Below are positions 22,470-34,223 of a stretch of DNA of 64,000 bases, piece by piece. Each line of letters begins with the position of its first letter. Position 1 is the stretch's first letter. The stretch is taken from positions 25,009,501 through 25,073,500 of the forward strand of contig JASXTE010000016.1 of the NCBI GenBank assembly GCA_030280995.1, written 5' to 3'. Both the position numbers and the translations under genes were made by a program. The notes under the pieces were generated by a model that was given only the letters and a program-made list of their open reading frames with translations, made no database searches and was not told the DNA's origin. Source of the stretch: Hemileia vastatrix. Lineage: Eukaryota > Basidiomycota > Pucciniomycetes > Pucciniales > Zaghouaniaceae.

Positions 22470-24020
22470 ATGGCTGGATCTCCTGATGTTAACCCTTCTA
22501 CTCTCCCTTGCTTCACTGCTCCCAAGGACTATGCCTGGAAACAGTTCATCCACATGTGCAGACCTTGCACATTCACTCTTCCAACTCCTGAATCCAAATT
22601 CTACAACAGGGCTTGTGATTCTTGCTATTCCAAAAAGAAAAGATGTGACAGAGATTCCAACTACCCTATTCCTCCTTCTTCACCTTCCCACAAATACATC
22701 TCCAGAACTTGGTCCATCCTCTTCCTCTCTATCTTCTGCTCCTTCCAGAAGATCCAGAAGCTCAGCTTCCCGCACTCTTCCCAAAAGACCAGCATTAGCT
22801 TCACAAGAAACTGCTTTTATCTCTGCCAAATTAGCTCCAAAAGCTTCAAGATCAACTCCCAGGCTTCTAGACCGCATTTAGGCAGCCTGGCCGACATCGG
22901 GCGGCCTGCCCTCCTCACCAAACAGTGAAAATCAGGGCCAAAACCTCCAAAAACGGCCAGAAAACAGCCAAATTCATCCACAAAACAACAACAACTCAAC
23001 CAAACTACCTCCTACTGCTCCCAGAGTAATGCAATCAACCCTTCCAAGGTCCAAAAGCACCAAAATTTCCCAGATTTATAAGATACCTGGCAGAGAACCC
23101 CAAGAAGAAACCAGAACACCACACACTGCACCCAAACAACAACTTTGTCCCCAACTAAGACAAGGAAACTACACCTCTCCTCTGTCATCCAACTACTCTT
23201 CTGACAGTTCCATCTCTTCAAAAGCTCCATCCAGAAGAGATCAATCTTCTTCCAAATTCCCCTCTCCTGCTTTATCCTTTAACAACCCTGGTACTCCATA
23301 ACCAGCACCTCCTCCAGCTGAATCCAACAGAAATAACAACCACAACAACAACAACAATCCCACTTCTCCAACTAGGCCCCAGGAACATCAGCATCCCAGT
23401 TCACCCTCTCAGGATCCTTCAGAGGAAGACCATGAGAATCCATATCTTTCCCTAGTTGATCCACCCACTATGACCATTACAAAATCTTCAGAGATCCAAA
23501 TCCCAGCTGCTTACAGATTTGATGAGCTTCCAATCTGTAAGTACCAAATTAATTATCCCATTTCTTTAACAGAAATAATTACTGATCCAATTCTTCTTGT
23601 CTAGTTGGCACCCCTCCTCCTGAATCTATTATTGGAGTTGGCCAAACTCTTGAAACTTCTTTGACCCTGGATTATGGAGACATGAAGAAACACCTAAGCA
23701 CCATGTGTTCCAACATGATAAAAGCCTTTGTCCTCCATGGACCTTTGAATGACTTTGAAAAATCCCTGAGAAAGCGCCTGTTAGACGACCACTGGAAAAT
23801 TCCTAGGATCATTAAGCACACCCTCCATCACTCCATTCCTGCCTCTTCTTTTTCCTCCTCTGAACTTCCCTTTAATCCAATTCCTGATCATTACAATCTC
23901 TATCATCTCTCCAGCAGGATGCACTTCAAAGAACACAGTGCTACCCACAATCCCAACAAAAAACAAAAACGTCATCACAATCCGGACCAGCCTCCAGAAG
24001 CTTCATCATACAGAAAATGA
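22470..24020 (+). pseudogene. B antisense gene 2 (beta position): Cys-rich N-terminus, spliced
   Basis: It starts at ATG 22470. Residues about 15-55 hold APKDYAW, MCRPCTF and RACDSCYSKKKRCDRD, parallel to VPKDQACFFCKC...RPACDNC in the A beta protein. A frameshift near 22680 leads to a long Ser/Pro/Asn-rich frame with stops at about 22879 and 23299. A 68-nt intron (23537-23604, GTAAGT...TCTAG) joins this frame exactly to the last one. The end encodes ESIIGVGQTLETSLTL, a helical block (MKKHLSTMCSNMIKAF) and a Lys/His-rich tail ending at 24020. The frame kept across the intron argues for a real spliced gene. A GC-rich patch interrupts it at 22880-22915. DNA or RNA binding is inferred only. Confidence 0.7.
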
Positions 24021-25312
24021 GCTCCTGCAAAAGGATGAGAAACATAATAATAATATAAAACAATTAATAAAAATGATTCCAGATTTTTTTTTTTTTTTTT
24101 TTGTATCTACTAATATACTAAAATTGAAAATTAATAAAAAAAAATGAAATAAAATAAATGAAATAAAATATAATATAAAAAATAATAGAAATGGTATCCC
24201 CCAGCCAATTGATGAGCTGATCCCCTAATACCTTACCCACATCCAAGTGCACCTTGATGTGGATACACAATAAATTCTTTTAAATGATTAACAGAAAACA
24301 AAATTTAAAAAATTTAGAAATTCAAAAGATAATAAAAATAATGAAACACAGAAACACATGAAATGAATAATAAATAAAAAAAATAAAATAGCATTTCCCA
24401 GCCAATTGATGAGCCTTTCCCCACCAATGCTTGCCCACATCCAGGTGAACCTGATGTGGTAACACCCTATATTTTTGATTTTATAATTTTAAACAACCCC
24501 CATAAAAAAATTAAAAGAAAAAAATAGAAAAAAGAAAATAATCTAAAACTGCTATCTAGCAAAAAACATAACTGAAAAATCAAGGACAGTCCAGCTCCAT
24601 AGATGGTCCAATAATGAAAAGTCCAATCCATAGAAATGATCACTGGGTGGGCTCCCTCCAATAAGTAAAAATGATGGGAGACCACCAGTGATCCACCACC
24701 AATCTAAAAGAACCAAAGATAAAGAAGCCAGTCCCAAACCAGTTTAAAGTTAAAGTGGACTTAAAACCTAAATAATAAACAACAGAACTAGAATTCAACT
24801 CGGAAAGACAAAGACTTGAAACAGACATTCTGGGGTAACAGTTCTACAGAGCAGCCAGTTCATCAGTTACCCCCACACTTTCCAAAATAAAATCTAGAAG
24901 CCCCCCCTGGGTACCTTCTAACAAAATCACAACATCCAACACAAAAAAAACCAAAACCAATAAACAGTGAAGAGTCCAGCACTTAAAAACCAGAGGAAAT
25001 TCCAGTTTAAAGTCATAGAGGACTAAAACCTGTGAAAAGAAACCAATACTAGGGTTCAACCAAATCAGGAGAAAGGGTTGGAAACAGACAATCTGGGGTA
25101 ACTGTTGATAGAGCAGCCAGCCCATCAGTCACCCCCACACTTTCCAAGACAAAATCTAGAGACCCCACCCATGGGTACCCTCTAACAAAAGTTTCTAAAA
25201 AACAGATGAATAGCATCACCACATAAAAACAAAAATTAAAGAATGGTCCGTAGTTTATCCTCATTGCGGAGTCAATCTTCTTCTTGCCTAGTGCCTCTGG
25301 GATAGAACCTCT
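24021..25312 (-). other. B post-pol noncoding region with repeated stem-loops
   Basis: This lies between the 3' ends of integrase (-) and antisense gene 2 (+). It contains T- and A-rich tracts and two copies of a CCCAGCCAATTGATGAG block (24197 and 24398). It also contains two copies of a roughly 250-bp unit with stem-loops at 24832-24873 and 25095-25135. D has the same units at 60540-61420. I see no reading frame with support. Confidence 0.65.
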
Positions 25313-26665
25313 TCACTTAGTCTTCAGCCATCTCTTTTTCAAGACTGCACCATCCAACTCTTCCAGAACATAAGAACCTCCAGAAGCCTGAGATCTGACT
25401 CTGTAAGGTCCATTCCATCTGTCAGCAAACATTTTCCCCCACTGACTCTCCAAACTTCTATTATACACCAAAACCAAACAACCAGGCTTCAAGGGATTCC
25501 TGAGTCTATGAGCCAACTTCTTGTCCCAGTACCTGACTGATTGTTTCCTAATCTTCATCATTCTAGAGTATGCCTTCTCCTGACATTCCTCTCTACATTC
25601 CAATTGTTGCATCCTGGTACAGAGCAAATCTTCTGTTGAGTGCAGGTCATCCCAATCAATTCCAAGATAAGAGACAGCTTCCAAGTCCACTGGTAGAACG
25701 GCTTTCTGACCAGACATTAACTCATAAGGAGAATAGCCAGTTGTCCTCTTCACAGTGACCCTATCAGCAAATAAAACCAAGGGTAAATAATGCCTCCACT
25801 TTTCAGCACTATCTCCACACATCTTCACCAAAGCATTCTTGATAACTTGATGGCCTCTTTCAACCATGCCTTCCGCTTCAGGATAATAAGGTGTATCCAC
25901 TCTAACTTTAGAACCAACACTAGCCACAGCTTCTTTAAATTTGGCACCAAACTCTGGCCCACCATCAACAGTGACCAACTTCATCAACCCATACCTATAA
26001 ATCCACTCCTTCTTCATAAAGTCTGCCACATTCTTGGAAGTCAAATTAATCAGAGGCACTGCCTCAACCCAACCAGACAAATCATCCCTAGCAACAATCA
26101 AGCATTGATACCTGCCCTCTTTAATATGGACAGCATCCAGACTGACCCTTGCAAAAACAGTTTATTCACCAGTAGCATGGCTCACCTTATTAGGTTTCAA
26201 GTGACTTCTTCTTTGACATTCTTCGAAAGATTGAACCCAACCCTGCACAGCCAACTTCATACCTGGCCACCGAAATCTGTCTGCTACTCTTCTATAAGTC
26301 TCCCCAAAGCCTCTATGACCAAGGTCTTTATGCAAAGACTTCAAAACCAATTCTTGACCCTTCTTCTGGGTCACCACCACTTGAGGATTAGGATGCCTTC
26401 TCCTCATCAACCTTCTTCCTGACACATAGAATCCAGGACTCTTCTTCTTGATTGCTAACCAAGTATCATCATCACAACTATCTGGCCTCTCCAAGGTCAA
26501 CAGATATTCCACCAAAATAAAATAAAACCTAGACTGACCCCAGGTCAAATCTTCAAAATCCAACAACACCACATCCAAGGGTACGATTCTGTCATCAAAA
26601 TCACCAGTATGAACATCAGCCAATTGAGCAGCCCAACCAGGACACCAATCCTTAAATTTTGGCAT
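25313..26665 (-). pseudogene. B integrase
   Basis: The first frame (26665-26162) holds the HHCC zinc domain: LHKDLGHRG (about 26330), then EECQRRS. Its first Cys of the CPEC pair is Phe (QSFEECQ). The second frame (26101-25313) holds the core with Asp in TVDGGPEF and Glu in EAEGMVERGHQ. It also has the WNGPYRVRS (GPY) motif and ends LDGAVLKKRWLKTK at 25313. The first catalytic Asp region (about 26140) lies at the break between frames, where a single stop (about 26161) separates them. Compared with A and D the core is very well preserved. There is no chromodomain. Confidence 0.88.
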
Positions 26666-26680
26666 GTCCTTCTCTTTCCA

Positions 26681-27552
26681 CTAAACCTTGTGAGAATCTA
26701 GTTCACTAAAAAAAACACTCTTTTCCAATTTTGAGCTGTCCCAAACAACAACTCCATCTTCATCAACAAAAAAATCCTGATCACCAGAATCAAGATCACA
26801 TCCAGCCAGTTTAGCCTCTTGGGGGAGGTCAGAAAAATCTTCAGTACCCTTTGTGCTGGCCCTAACCACTGGAACATCCTCATCAAACTCTTCAGCCTCA
26901 GAATCTTCATCTGTAGGTGGTCTCCTTGATAATCCATCAGGCATAGTAAAATTTTACCTGGTTTGTGTACCAGGTCAAAAGAAAAATGTTAAATAAATGC
27001 CACCCCCTTAGTCATTGGAGCATTTGGAAGACTAGGTGTATTGATCATCTGAACCAAAGACTTTGCATCCACCTGTAGCTCAAAATGCTGCCCCCACAAA
27101 ACCGTCTGTAGCTTCTTTAAACTTTTAGCTATGCCACACAATTTCAACTTAGGTTGTGAATACCTAGATTCCACCTCATTAAACATCACAGACTCATATC
27201 TTACTGGACTGAACCTCCCAGTCTTATCCTCCTGAGACAAAACAGCACCAGCAGCAATATAACTTGAGTCCACTGCCAGATAAATTTTCCCAGCATAAAC
27301 ACCATAATCCAACTTGTGAAGAACAATATCTTCACCAACAACCTTTTTCAACTTCTGAAAAGCCTCTTCACACTCTTCAGTCCATTCCCAATCTGCAACT
27401 TTTCTGGTCAACCTCCTTAAAGGTGAAGCCAACAAAGAAAAATCCTTAATAAAAATCCTAACATATACACATACACCCAAAAATCCTCTGACTTCAGTAG
27501 TGTTTTTAGGCCTTGGCCATGACTGGATTTTATTAATCTTCTTCTTTGCCAT
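26681..27552 (-). pseudogene. B RT thumb end, RNase H and connector
   Basis: The frame 27552-26989 starts KKKINKIQSWPRPKNTTEVR, the RT thumb end. RNase H follows, with LAVDSSYIAAGAV, PKLKLCGIAK (Lys where D has Glu in the second acidic position) and LQVDAKSLVQ. It stops at 26989. The next frame (26944-26681) is MPDGLSRRP followed by an acidic connector of about 80 residues ending SHKV. The Glu-to-Lys change at a metal-binding position would by itself disable RNase H. Confidence 0.8.
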
Positions 27553-27558
27553 AATCCT

Positions 27559-28771
27559 TCACTCTTTACATACCACATGACCCAGAATTTCCAAAGAAGG
27601 AACACAACAACAGAATTTTGACCCTGAAATGGTCAAACAAGCCTCTTCAATCCTAAACAACACTCTCTCTAGAGTTTTTGCATATTCCCACACAAACCTC
27701 CTCATGACAGGGTTCTCCACTAACACCTCATTACCATAATCAGTGGATGGTCCTTTAATTTCACCATCATCAATAAAAATACCAGCATGAGTAGGAACCT
27801 CATCCTGCAAAATCCAAGCCATCTGTGCTTGATAAACTGCCACTGAATTAGTTGCTCCTTGAGGCAACCTAGTGAGCTTAAATCTTCCCAAAGGAGTCTC
27901 AAAAGTTGTTAGAGGCCTTGAATCCGTATGGAGTTCCCTCTCATCATAACCACCCATAATTTCACCCAAACCATAACACCCTTCCAGCAAAAGCTTCAAC
28001 AAAATCCTCTGCACTTGGTGGCATACCAGCCTCCTTGATAGTGACTCTATTCAAGGCTCTAAGATCATGAACCACCCTCAACTTTCCATTCTGCTTTTTT
28101 ACGCAGAAAATCAGACTTGAGTAGCTGGAAGTTGATTGTTTGTATAACCCAGTTCTGACTCTTTCTCTAACAATCTCTACAAAATCCTCTCTAATAGCGG
28201 CTGGAATTGGAATAGGTTTGATTTTCCAAGGTTCATGGCAAACCACAGGAATCAAGTAAGGTTCCCCATTAGAGTGCTTCAATACACCTCTTTCCTCCTC
28301 AACAAACGCCATAGCTTTCTCCCTTAGCACAATAACGTGCAACAACAACTTCTTTTCTTCCTCAGACAACCACCCATCAGGACCAAAATTAACAACTTTT
28401 AACCTTTCCACGGTCACCCTAGGCGTCTCTATATATTCTGGAGGATTCTTCACCAAAGGAGTACAGTACAGATCTCTCAACAAATGGGGTCTCTTCAAAG
28501 GCAGATTCAAACCCACAGGCATAGGCTCATTGACAGGCCTAATCTTCTGCGCTACCTTCTTATACTTTGCCGCTCCACCTTCAACTTGAGGGATCTTCAG
28601 GAAATCTTCACCACCAGATCTGGAACAAAAAACAAGGGTTTCCCCATTGCTCACATGTGTGGCCAAGGTAATGTTTTTGAAATGTGTAGAAGAGACCCTA
28701 GCGGTGCACAATTGGGAGGACTTACTTTTACACCCCAATCTCACCACTCCAAATCTTTTCCGCAATTCCAC
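27559..28771 (-). pseudogene. B reverse transcriptase
   Basis: The frame 28771-27962 opens with the second copy of the linker block (SKSKSSQLCTARVSST), then VEGGAAKYKKV and the RT N-terminus (IPIPAAIREDF, NGKLRVVHDLRALNRV). One frameshift near 27985 leads into the frame 28014-27559 with LTRLPQGATNSVAVYQAQMA, the catalytic GIFIDDGEIKG box (about 27770) and the HVVCKE end. FIDD replaces the usual Y-x-DD, as in A and D. A stop at 27556 follows. Otherwise the domain is complete. Confidence 0.88.
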
Positions 28772-29224
28772 ATCTTTATCCTCACTTCAATCTTCTAAAT
28801 TTTCTAATCTTGATTCATCGTCAGAATCAACTCTTCTTAAATAATGCAGTTTATCCTCATGCTGGAGGCCCAAAAATCGATCTTGATGATCTTCTCTCTT
28901 AAAAATTTTCTGCAGCTTAACCTCATTCTGGAGGCCCAAAAATAGATCTTGACGATCTTCACAAAAATATTTTGCATCATATTTCTTCATTATCTTCAGA
29001 TTTTTTTCTTGATTTTCATGAATTATCTTGAAATTTTTCCCTTTTTTTTTTTTTGAGTTTTCTTCTGACCTACAAAAATAACCAGGGGTTTCCCCAATTC
29101 TCACAGGTGTGGCCCAGGTAATGTTTTTAAAAGGTGTAGAAGAAACCCTAGCCGTGCACAATTGGGAGGACTTACTTTTAGACCCCAATCTCACTTCCCC
29201 AAAACTTTTCCGCATATCTTTCAA
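28600..29224 (-). other. B protease-RT linker with duplicated conserved block
   Basis: The frame 29224-28787 (MKDMRKSFGEVRLG...) contains SKSKSSQLCTARVSST, PFKNIT and ETPGYF. It then runs into a Lys-rich tract and two RQDLFLGLQ / HQDRFLGLQ repeats. The same block recurs at 28770-28610 at the start of the RT frame. D has the pair too (37404-37550 and 38082-38215). The block is more conserved between B and D than the Lys/Asn-rich sequence around it. Its function is unknown. Confidence 0.75.
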
Positions 29225-29454
29225 TAAAGATATATAACCAATCTTCTTCTTTGAACTTTAATTATAAATAATTAAGAATCTTGAGAGAGAACAGAGACTT
29301 GATAAAAAACTTGATGAATACTTGCAGAGAAGAGAAACATTAAAAAGAGAAAGTTGGGAATCCACTTGGTATATCTCCAAGGGAGCTAACCTACTACAAC
29401 ATGGGATTTCCTCATCTTAGGGAGAGGTTGTAGCACTAGGGTGATCAGCCCTTA

Positions 29455-30003
29455 TTACTCTAAAAAAGACAGACTCTCAATAGAGCCTAAGCCGCACTCC
29501 AAAAAACCAGAGGCAGTACCCACTTCCTTCCTTCTCCTGCAACAGTTCATGCACTGGCACATTGAAGATAAACCAGGCCTGGTCTCCCAACCATCCTCTC
29601 CAGGGGATGAAAACCTCATGTGAAGTCTCCTATCATCTTCACCAGTCAACTCCAAACTGATTCCAAAATCTAATTGATAACCAATTCTTGCGTGAAAATC
29701 CATCAAGAATGGCTCACCCAAAACTGCTTTTACATTACCTTTAGCAATGTAAAAATGAACCTTCCCTGAGGCTCCTCCAACATCTAGCTTCACAAACTCT
29801 GAATTTCCAACCAATTCAGTGACATGGCCACCGATCCCACTCAAATTCCCACCAATACCAGTTTTGATGGGGAGGCCCATATGAGTTGCCTCAAACAAAG
29901 AAATCAGGTTTATCTGAGAACCTGAATCCACCAATGCCCTTGTCTCCCTGCCATTCAGAGTGACATTGACATATCCCAGAGGAGCAGAAAAATGAGTTTC
30001 CAA
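29455..30003 (-). pseudogene. B protease (retropepsin-type)
   Basis: On the minus strand the frame begins METHFSAPLGYVNVTLNGRE. It has the active-site motif ALVDSGSQINLIS, a GIGGNLSGIGGH glycine pair and the late hydrophobic motif AVLGEPFLMDF. A Cys-rich segment (SMCQCMNCCRRRKE) follows and is also present in D (ASCQCCTCSRKRKD). It is in frame with gag apart from one stop at 30037. The segment 29225-29454 between protease and linker shows no frame I can follow. Confidence 0.85.
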
Positions 30004-30039
30004 CCCCTCACCAAACTTTTCAGCAGAATCACAAATGTA

Positions 30040-31836
30040 TTATACCTCACCAGAAGAAACTCTTCTCCTGGTCAACAACTTCTTCTGCCTATCAGCCAAC
30101 CCTGGACTGATAGCATACAATTCCCCATAAGATAGGGAAACCTGACCCTGGTTCATCCTTTCCAGGACAGAGTCCATAAAATTAACTTGACCAGACTCTA
30201 CTGGCCTCTCAAAGTGAGCTCTTTGCTTCACCACCTTGGTCCTAGAAGATTCTTGAGGACCAGCACCACCAACAGATTTACCATTAACAGGAACCAAACC
30301 AGATCCCTCACCAGAACCTCTGACTCCAACAGGCTTTGGCAATGAAGCCAAAGGGACATCCTCCTCAGAGTCAGAATCCACCTCCATTGGCATTGGCTCA
30401 CCATTCAGGTCCAATGCACCAAAACTAGGGGGGCCCATATCAGCCATACCCTTCTGCATCTTGTACAGCTCCTCTTTGCTGTACCTCTTCCTAGCTGCAC
30501 TCAGCTTAGGATTCACCTTTGAAGCATTTGGCTTTGGTCGGGCCTGAGAACTGCTCTTAGGCCTTCTCACCTTTCCTGCTTCCACATCATAAACACCAGC
30601 CAAGCATTAACCACTTGACTGTCCACCACAAGAATACAACTCCAAACCACCAAAGAAAGTAGAAAAAGTGACCTTATTGACTTCCTTCCCCTTTCCCTTG
30701 ACGTCCTCATCTACCTTAACAGAAGACTTCCCTTGATCAGGAATCTCCTCAAACCTTGGCCTCCTTTGATTGAGACCACCCCTTCTCCTGACCAAATCCA
30801 CAGGAGCCTGCCCCTCACTGGGCTTCAAAAAAGAACCCTCAGGGAACTTAAAAACCCTGCCATCAAACTCCACTTTTCCTTCAGACACATCTCTGTTCAG
30901 TGCCCAACAATTATTGGACCTGTGCCCCCTCCTACTGAAATAAGAGCAAACCCAAGGATCACTCCTACCAGCCCTCCTTTCAAAATCTCTAGGCAGAGAA
31001 GTTGCCTTATTAACCTTCTTGGCCTCCTGAACAAAAATGTGCAGCTGCTTTGTGAGATCAGCCAACTGCTCCACCATTGGGTCCCTCTCCTGTTTGGGAG
31101 CCTGCACCAAATTTTTCTCCTCCTTCTTCTTCTTATCTTCCTCTTCAGCCAAAGCCTCACTGACTTTGCTGACATACTTGGCACACCCCTCCTGATAGGT
31201 TTCCACAGCCAATAACTTCAAATGGGCCTCAACAGCCTTCTTCACCTTATCCAAGGCAGGCAACTTCTGGTCCCCATTAGAAAGAGTCTTCATCAATTCC
31301 TTTCTTGACAACTCCTTCAACACATCCATCCTGACATCTCTAGCCAGGGAAGACCAAAAAACATCTTTGGCAGCATTTTCATGTGCCAGCTCCTCCACTT
31401 CCACCAAATATTCCACCACAGGATCAAACTGTAGCAGAAACTTCAAGTAACTATGTAAGTTACCAACACCACCATAAGATTTCCATTAACTGACAACCTT
31501 TTTCAGATCCACCATAGTGAGCCTGACACCCCATCTATCCACCATCTCACTACACAACAATTTCCAATCCCTCTTCTTGTAGCCAGACATGGCCACAATC
31601 TCCTTCTCCACTGACCTATCACCAATGAAGAAGATAATATTCTTCACCATTTCCAGGTAGGAAGCACCATCCACTCCAGAAGCAGTTTCATACTTCTCTA
31701 GAAATCACTTGACATCCTCCCCATTAAACTTGGTACCATCCCAAGTTTTAATCCTCACACACTCCCTAACCATCACAGAAGGAGGACCATCCCCCCCACT
31801 GACAGTCACCACAGGAATAGCAGAACCAGAAGCCAT
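30040..31836 (-). pseudogene. B gag
   Basis: It starts at ATG 31836 (MASGSAIPVVTV). The capsid-like part includes LEMVKNIIFFIGDRSVEKEI and DRWGVRLT, with stops near 31707 and 31483. The frame 31446-30607 continues with EYLVEVEELAHENAAKDVFW, a Lys/Glu-rich coiled-coil-like segment and a zinc knuckle CSYFSRRGHRSNNC. The second Cys of that CCHC set is Phe. After one stop (about 30604, where D has Glu) the frame continues to 30040 with an acidic spacer (DSDSEEDVPLASL). Gag would form the particle and select the RNA. Confidence 0.82.
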
Positions 31837-31906
31837 TTTTCCAGTCTAAAACACCAAAAAGAGCCAATCAAAGAAAACAGAGATTTCAAAGAACTAGCAA
31901 GTTCCA

Positions 31907-31923
31907 CCCCACGTTGGGCACCA
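31907..31923 (-). promoter_or_regulatory. B primer binding site
   Basis: On the minus strand this is TGGTGCCCAACGTGGGG, four bases after the 5' LTR. The D site (TGGGGCCAACGTGGGG) and the A2 site are variants, so one tRNA probably serves all three families. Confidence 0.82.
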
Positions 31924-31927
31924 GAAA

Positions 31928-33020
31928 TGTAGACAATCCTTTAGTACTAGCTATAGACCTTGACCAAGGGAGTTAGAGAAAAACCAGAGAGAAAATCCCC
32001 TGTCCCTTTGGAAAAATAGAGTGAGATTTACTTTCTAAAGTAAGTTGGTTCCTTTTTTGCTAAAGCTCCTGTTTAACACACTTGACTTCTTGATTAGCCA
32101 AGAAAGTAGTCACCAGATAGACTACCAGACCAAAGAACTGAAATGTAGAACAAAGTCCACACCAGAGACAGCAAAGATACTTGATGTAGGCTGAAAATCC
32201 ACACCAGAGACAGAAATAATACTTGCTATAGCTTGCAAGACTATAACAAAGAAAACTGTTGCCAAAGTTAAGTTAAATGAATAACTCACTTGCAACAATC
32301 ACAGCCAAATTGTGGCCAGAAACAGTGAAAACTGAGTGAGGAACAAGGATATTGCCTCTGGATGGTTGTATGATAAATAAAGTTGCCCCAAACTGTCTTC
32401 TTGACTATGTACACACAGACCACTATCTAAGAGCCCATTCACACCCACAAATCTGTTGCCTGTACCTGCCAAATTGAATAAAAAACCCTCCAGAAGTGCT
32501 CCCCAACCTTCTAAAACAGAGGCGGGCAGGCTGCCTGACGTTGGGGGTGCTGCCTGAAACGGCCCGGCCTCCCTGAAGCCAGAAAACCAACAAAAACAAC
32601 TAATCTACTTAGAAAAATTAGCTACAACTACTAAAACCTTTAAAACACGGAATTTCACTGTAACAACATTGTGACATAAAATATAGAGAAAAATTAGCTC
32701 TATCCAATGGTACTAAGAACTTAACCATAAGACTTAAGGTTAGCCCGTTAAAAACGAAAAACCAAATTAAACAGCAATCTTTTATAAATGTAAAATGAGA
32801 AAATGACCCCTTAAAACTCAGAATATGAAAAATGTCTACAAGACATAAAATATAGGGAAAAACCAGGGCTATCCAAGGATAGTACCCACATACCTGCAGA
32901 CCCAATTTCCACGGAATAAAACCAAAAAAATACCTAATTCCTTAACAGATGTCAATTAAGACATGCACAAACAGCGTCAAATCACACAACAAAGGCCCCT
33001 GCCAATGTTGGAAGACCACA
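31928..33020 (-). repeat. B 5' LTR (1093 bp)
   Basis: In the sense direction it runs from TGTGGTCTTCC (33020) to GGATTGTCTACA (31928). It carries the GC-rich patch at 32521-32573. Confidence 0.9.
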
Positions 33021-34104
33021 ATGCATCATACAGCCAGTGCACAGACCACCCTGACCAATTCCCCACCCGAAATTCAGCTTTCCCAGCCTTTTTCATGCAT
33101 AAAAGTGCATTTTAGCGCCTCCCCAGCGCCCAGGCGGGCAGGCCGCCCGACATTGGAGGTGCCGCCTGAAGCGGGCGGGCCGCTTCTAGGCCCTAAAACA
33201 CCCATACAACCCATAAAAACACTAAAAACCCTAAAAACCCATAACTTCACTAATAAAAAAGATAAACACACATAAGACATACCAAAATGAAAAGAAAATA
33301 AAGGAAAATAAGCTGAAACATAATAATTGATGCTAGATACAAGCACCACTAAGCAATAAACATCCGATAAATACCAATAATAACACCATAACTACCCTAT
33401 AAAACAAGGTAACCACCCAAAATGGATACCAAAATGAAGAGAAAATAAACGAAATTAAGCTGAGACATAAAAAGTGACCCTAGCTTAAGCCTCCATAAAC
33501 ACTACTAACTATCTCCTAAATATGAAAAAATCCACAAATAACACCATAAATCCAATAACATCCTACATACCAAATACCCCAAAATATTCACTCCAAAGGC
33601 CTAACCAGGTTTGGATCACCACAACGATAAGTTAATAATTGTGAAGTCAGGTATAAGATATAAATTTTTCTTTGGTCATTTGTTTGAAAATAATATTAGA
33701 TATATTTCTGAGTCCTTTACATTTGCGCATCTGTGTGTGTATTTCATATATTATAGTGGGAAAATGCAGCATAGAGAGAATAGATAGATTCAGTAGGATT
33801 GACTATTTTTAGAGTTATTTTATTGCTATAATAAGGCATATTCAAAGAGAGAGCTTCAAGAGGGAGTAGCTGTGGATATTAGCGCTTTTTAAAAATAAAA
33901 ATATCCAGATAGTAATGTTTGTTTTTCCTGATCTTTTACTTATCTCTCAACTTTTAATCTTTCTAATCATATATTTGTGTAACACTATATTGGGCTGTCT
34001 TTAAAAATAAGAGTGGAAGGCGTTTCTTTTTAGAAATTAAAAAGGAGAACAAACCCATATTGTATTGTGTCTACTGCTTTGTACTTTAGAACTATCTACA
34101 TTGT

Positions 34105-34190
34105 TGCCGACCAACACGTCCCAACTGACTTTGACCACATCTTTGGTCTTTGGGATTACCCAGTACTTAGTCTTGCTAAATCTTTGCTAT
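34105..34190 (-). pseudogene. H: fragment of an E-type antisense gene
   Basis: The minus strand reads RFSKTKYWVIPKTKDVV and then KVSWDVLVGNN. This matches RFTKTKYWVIPKTKEVV... of the E antisense protein (about 56280-56210). It lies directly against the A1 3' LTR end, so A1 had inserted into this gene. The rest of H is outside the window or lost. The flank 34191-34223 still shows a weak continuation upstream. Confidence 0.75.
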
Positions 34191-34223
34191 ATGTCCTAAT
34201 TTTTTTTAAAAAGAATCACACAT

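Larger units (their letters stand above)
19997..33020 (-). mobile_element. B: complete 13.0-kb Ty3/gypsy element on the minus strand, with antisense genes
   Basis: In the sense (minus) direction the order is 5' LTR 33020-31928, primer site, gag, protease, duplicated linker, RT, RNase H, integrase, post-pol repeats, two genes on the opposite strand, polypurine tract and 3' LTR 21070-19997. Perfect 4-bp ATGC copies flank it (19993-19996 and 33021-33024). The gag-pol frames carry only a few stops and frameshifts. B is close in protein sequence to D and more distant from A. Confidence 0.92.
19679..33623 (-). repeat. Solo LTR C, diverged B-like, split by element B
   Basis: The left piece is 19679-19996 (TGTAGACAATCC...) and the right piece 33025-33623 (ending ATCACCACA). 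Perfect ACGA copies flank it (19675-19678 and 33624-33627). The first 70 bases and the GC-rich patch (33132-33182) match B-type LTRs, while the rest differs clearly, so it belongs to a sister family. Element B inserted into it with ATGC copies. Confidence 0.82.
1..34100 (+). mobile_element. A1: outer Ty3/gypsy element, 5' end outside window, split by A2 and by LTR insertions
   Basis: The element is read from three separated pieces. Positions 1-2934 hold the end of reverse transcriptase, RNase H, integrase and the start of a post-pol region. Positions 15425-17760 hold the rest of the post-pol region with antisense genes. Positions 17761-34100 are the 3' LTR, itself interrupted twice. The pieces match A2 in order and content, and removing A2 rejoins the antisense gene at a GCAA/GCGA target duplication. 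The LTR ends in TCTACA at 34100. The outer right flank is a remnant (H) of an E-type element. Every coding part has stops or frameshifts, so this copy is dead. Confidence 0.88.
17761..34100 (+). repeat. A1 3' LTR, in three pieces
   Basis: The pieces are 17761-17808, 18906-19678 and 33628-34100, about 1.29 kb in total. They align in order with 14211-15424. The start reads TTTGGTACAGG (TG decayed to TT) and the end TCTACA. The first gap is a solo B-type LTR. The second is solo LTR C carrying element B. The block GGAAAAATATAAAAAAGGAGG near 19590 is the candidate TATA region shared with A2. Confidence 0.85.

Noticed and set aside
25790..26422. 210-codon plus-strand ORF over B integrase
   Set aside because: It lies fully over the well-supported integrase frames on the other strand. 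Its composition follows from those codons and there is no independent homology.
30733..31215. Plus-strand ORF over B gag
   Set aside because: Shadow of gag. The opposite strand has the zinc knuckle and matches D gag.
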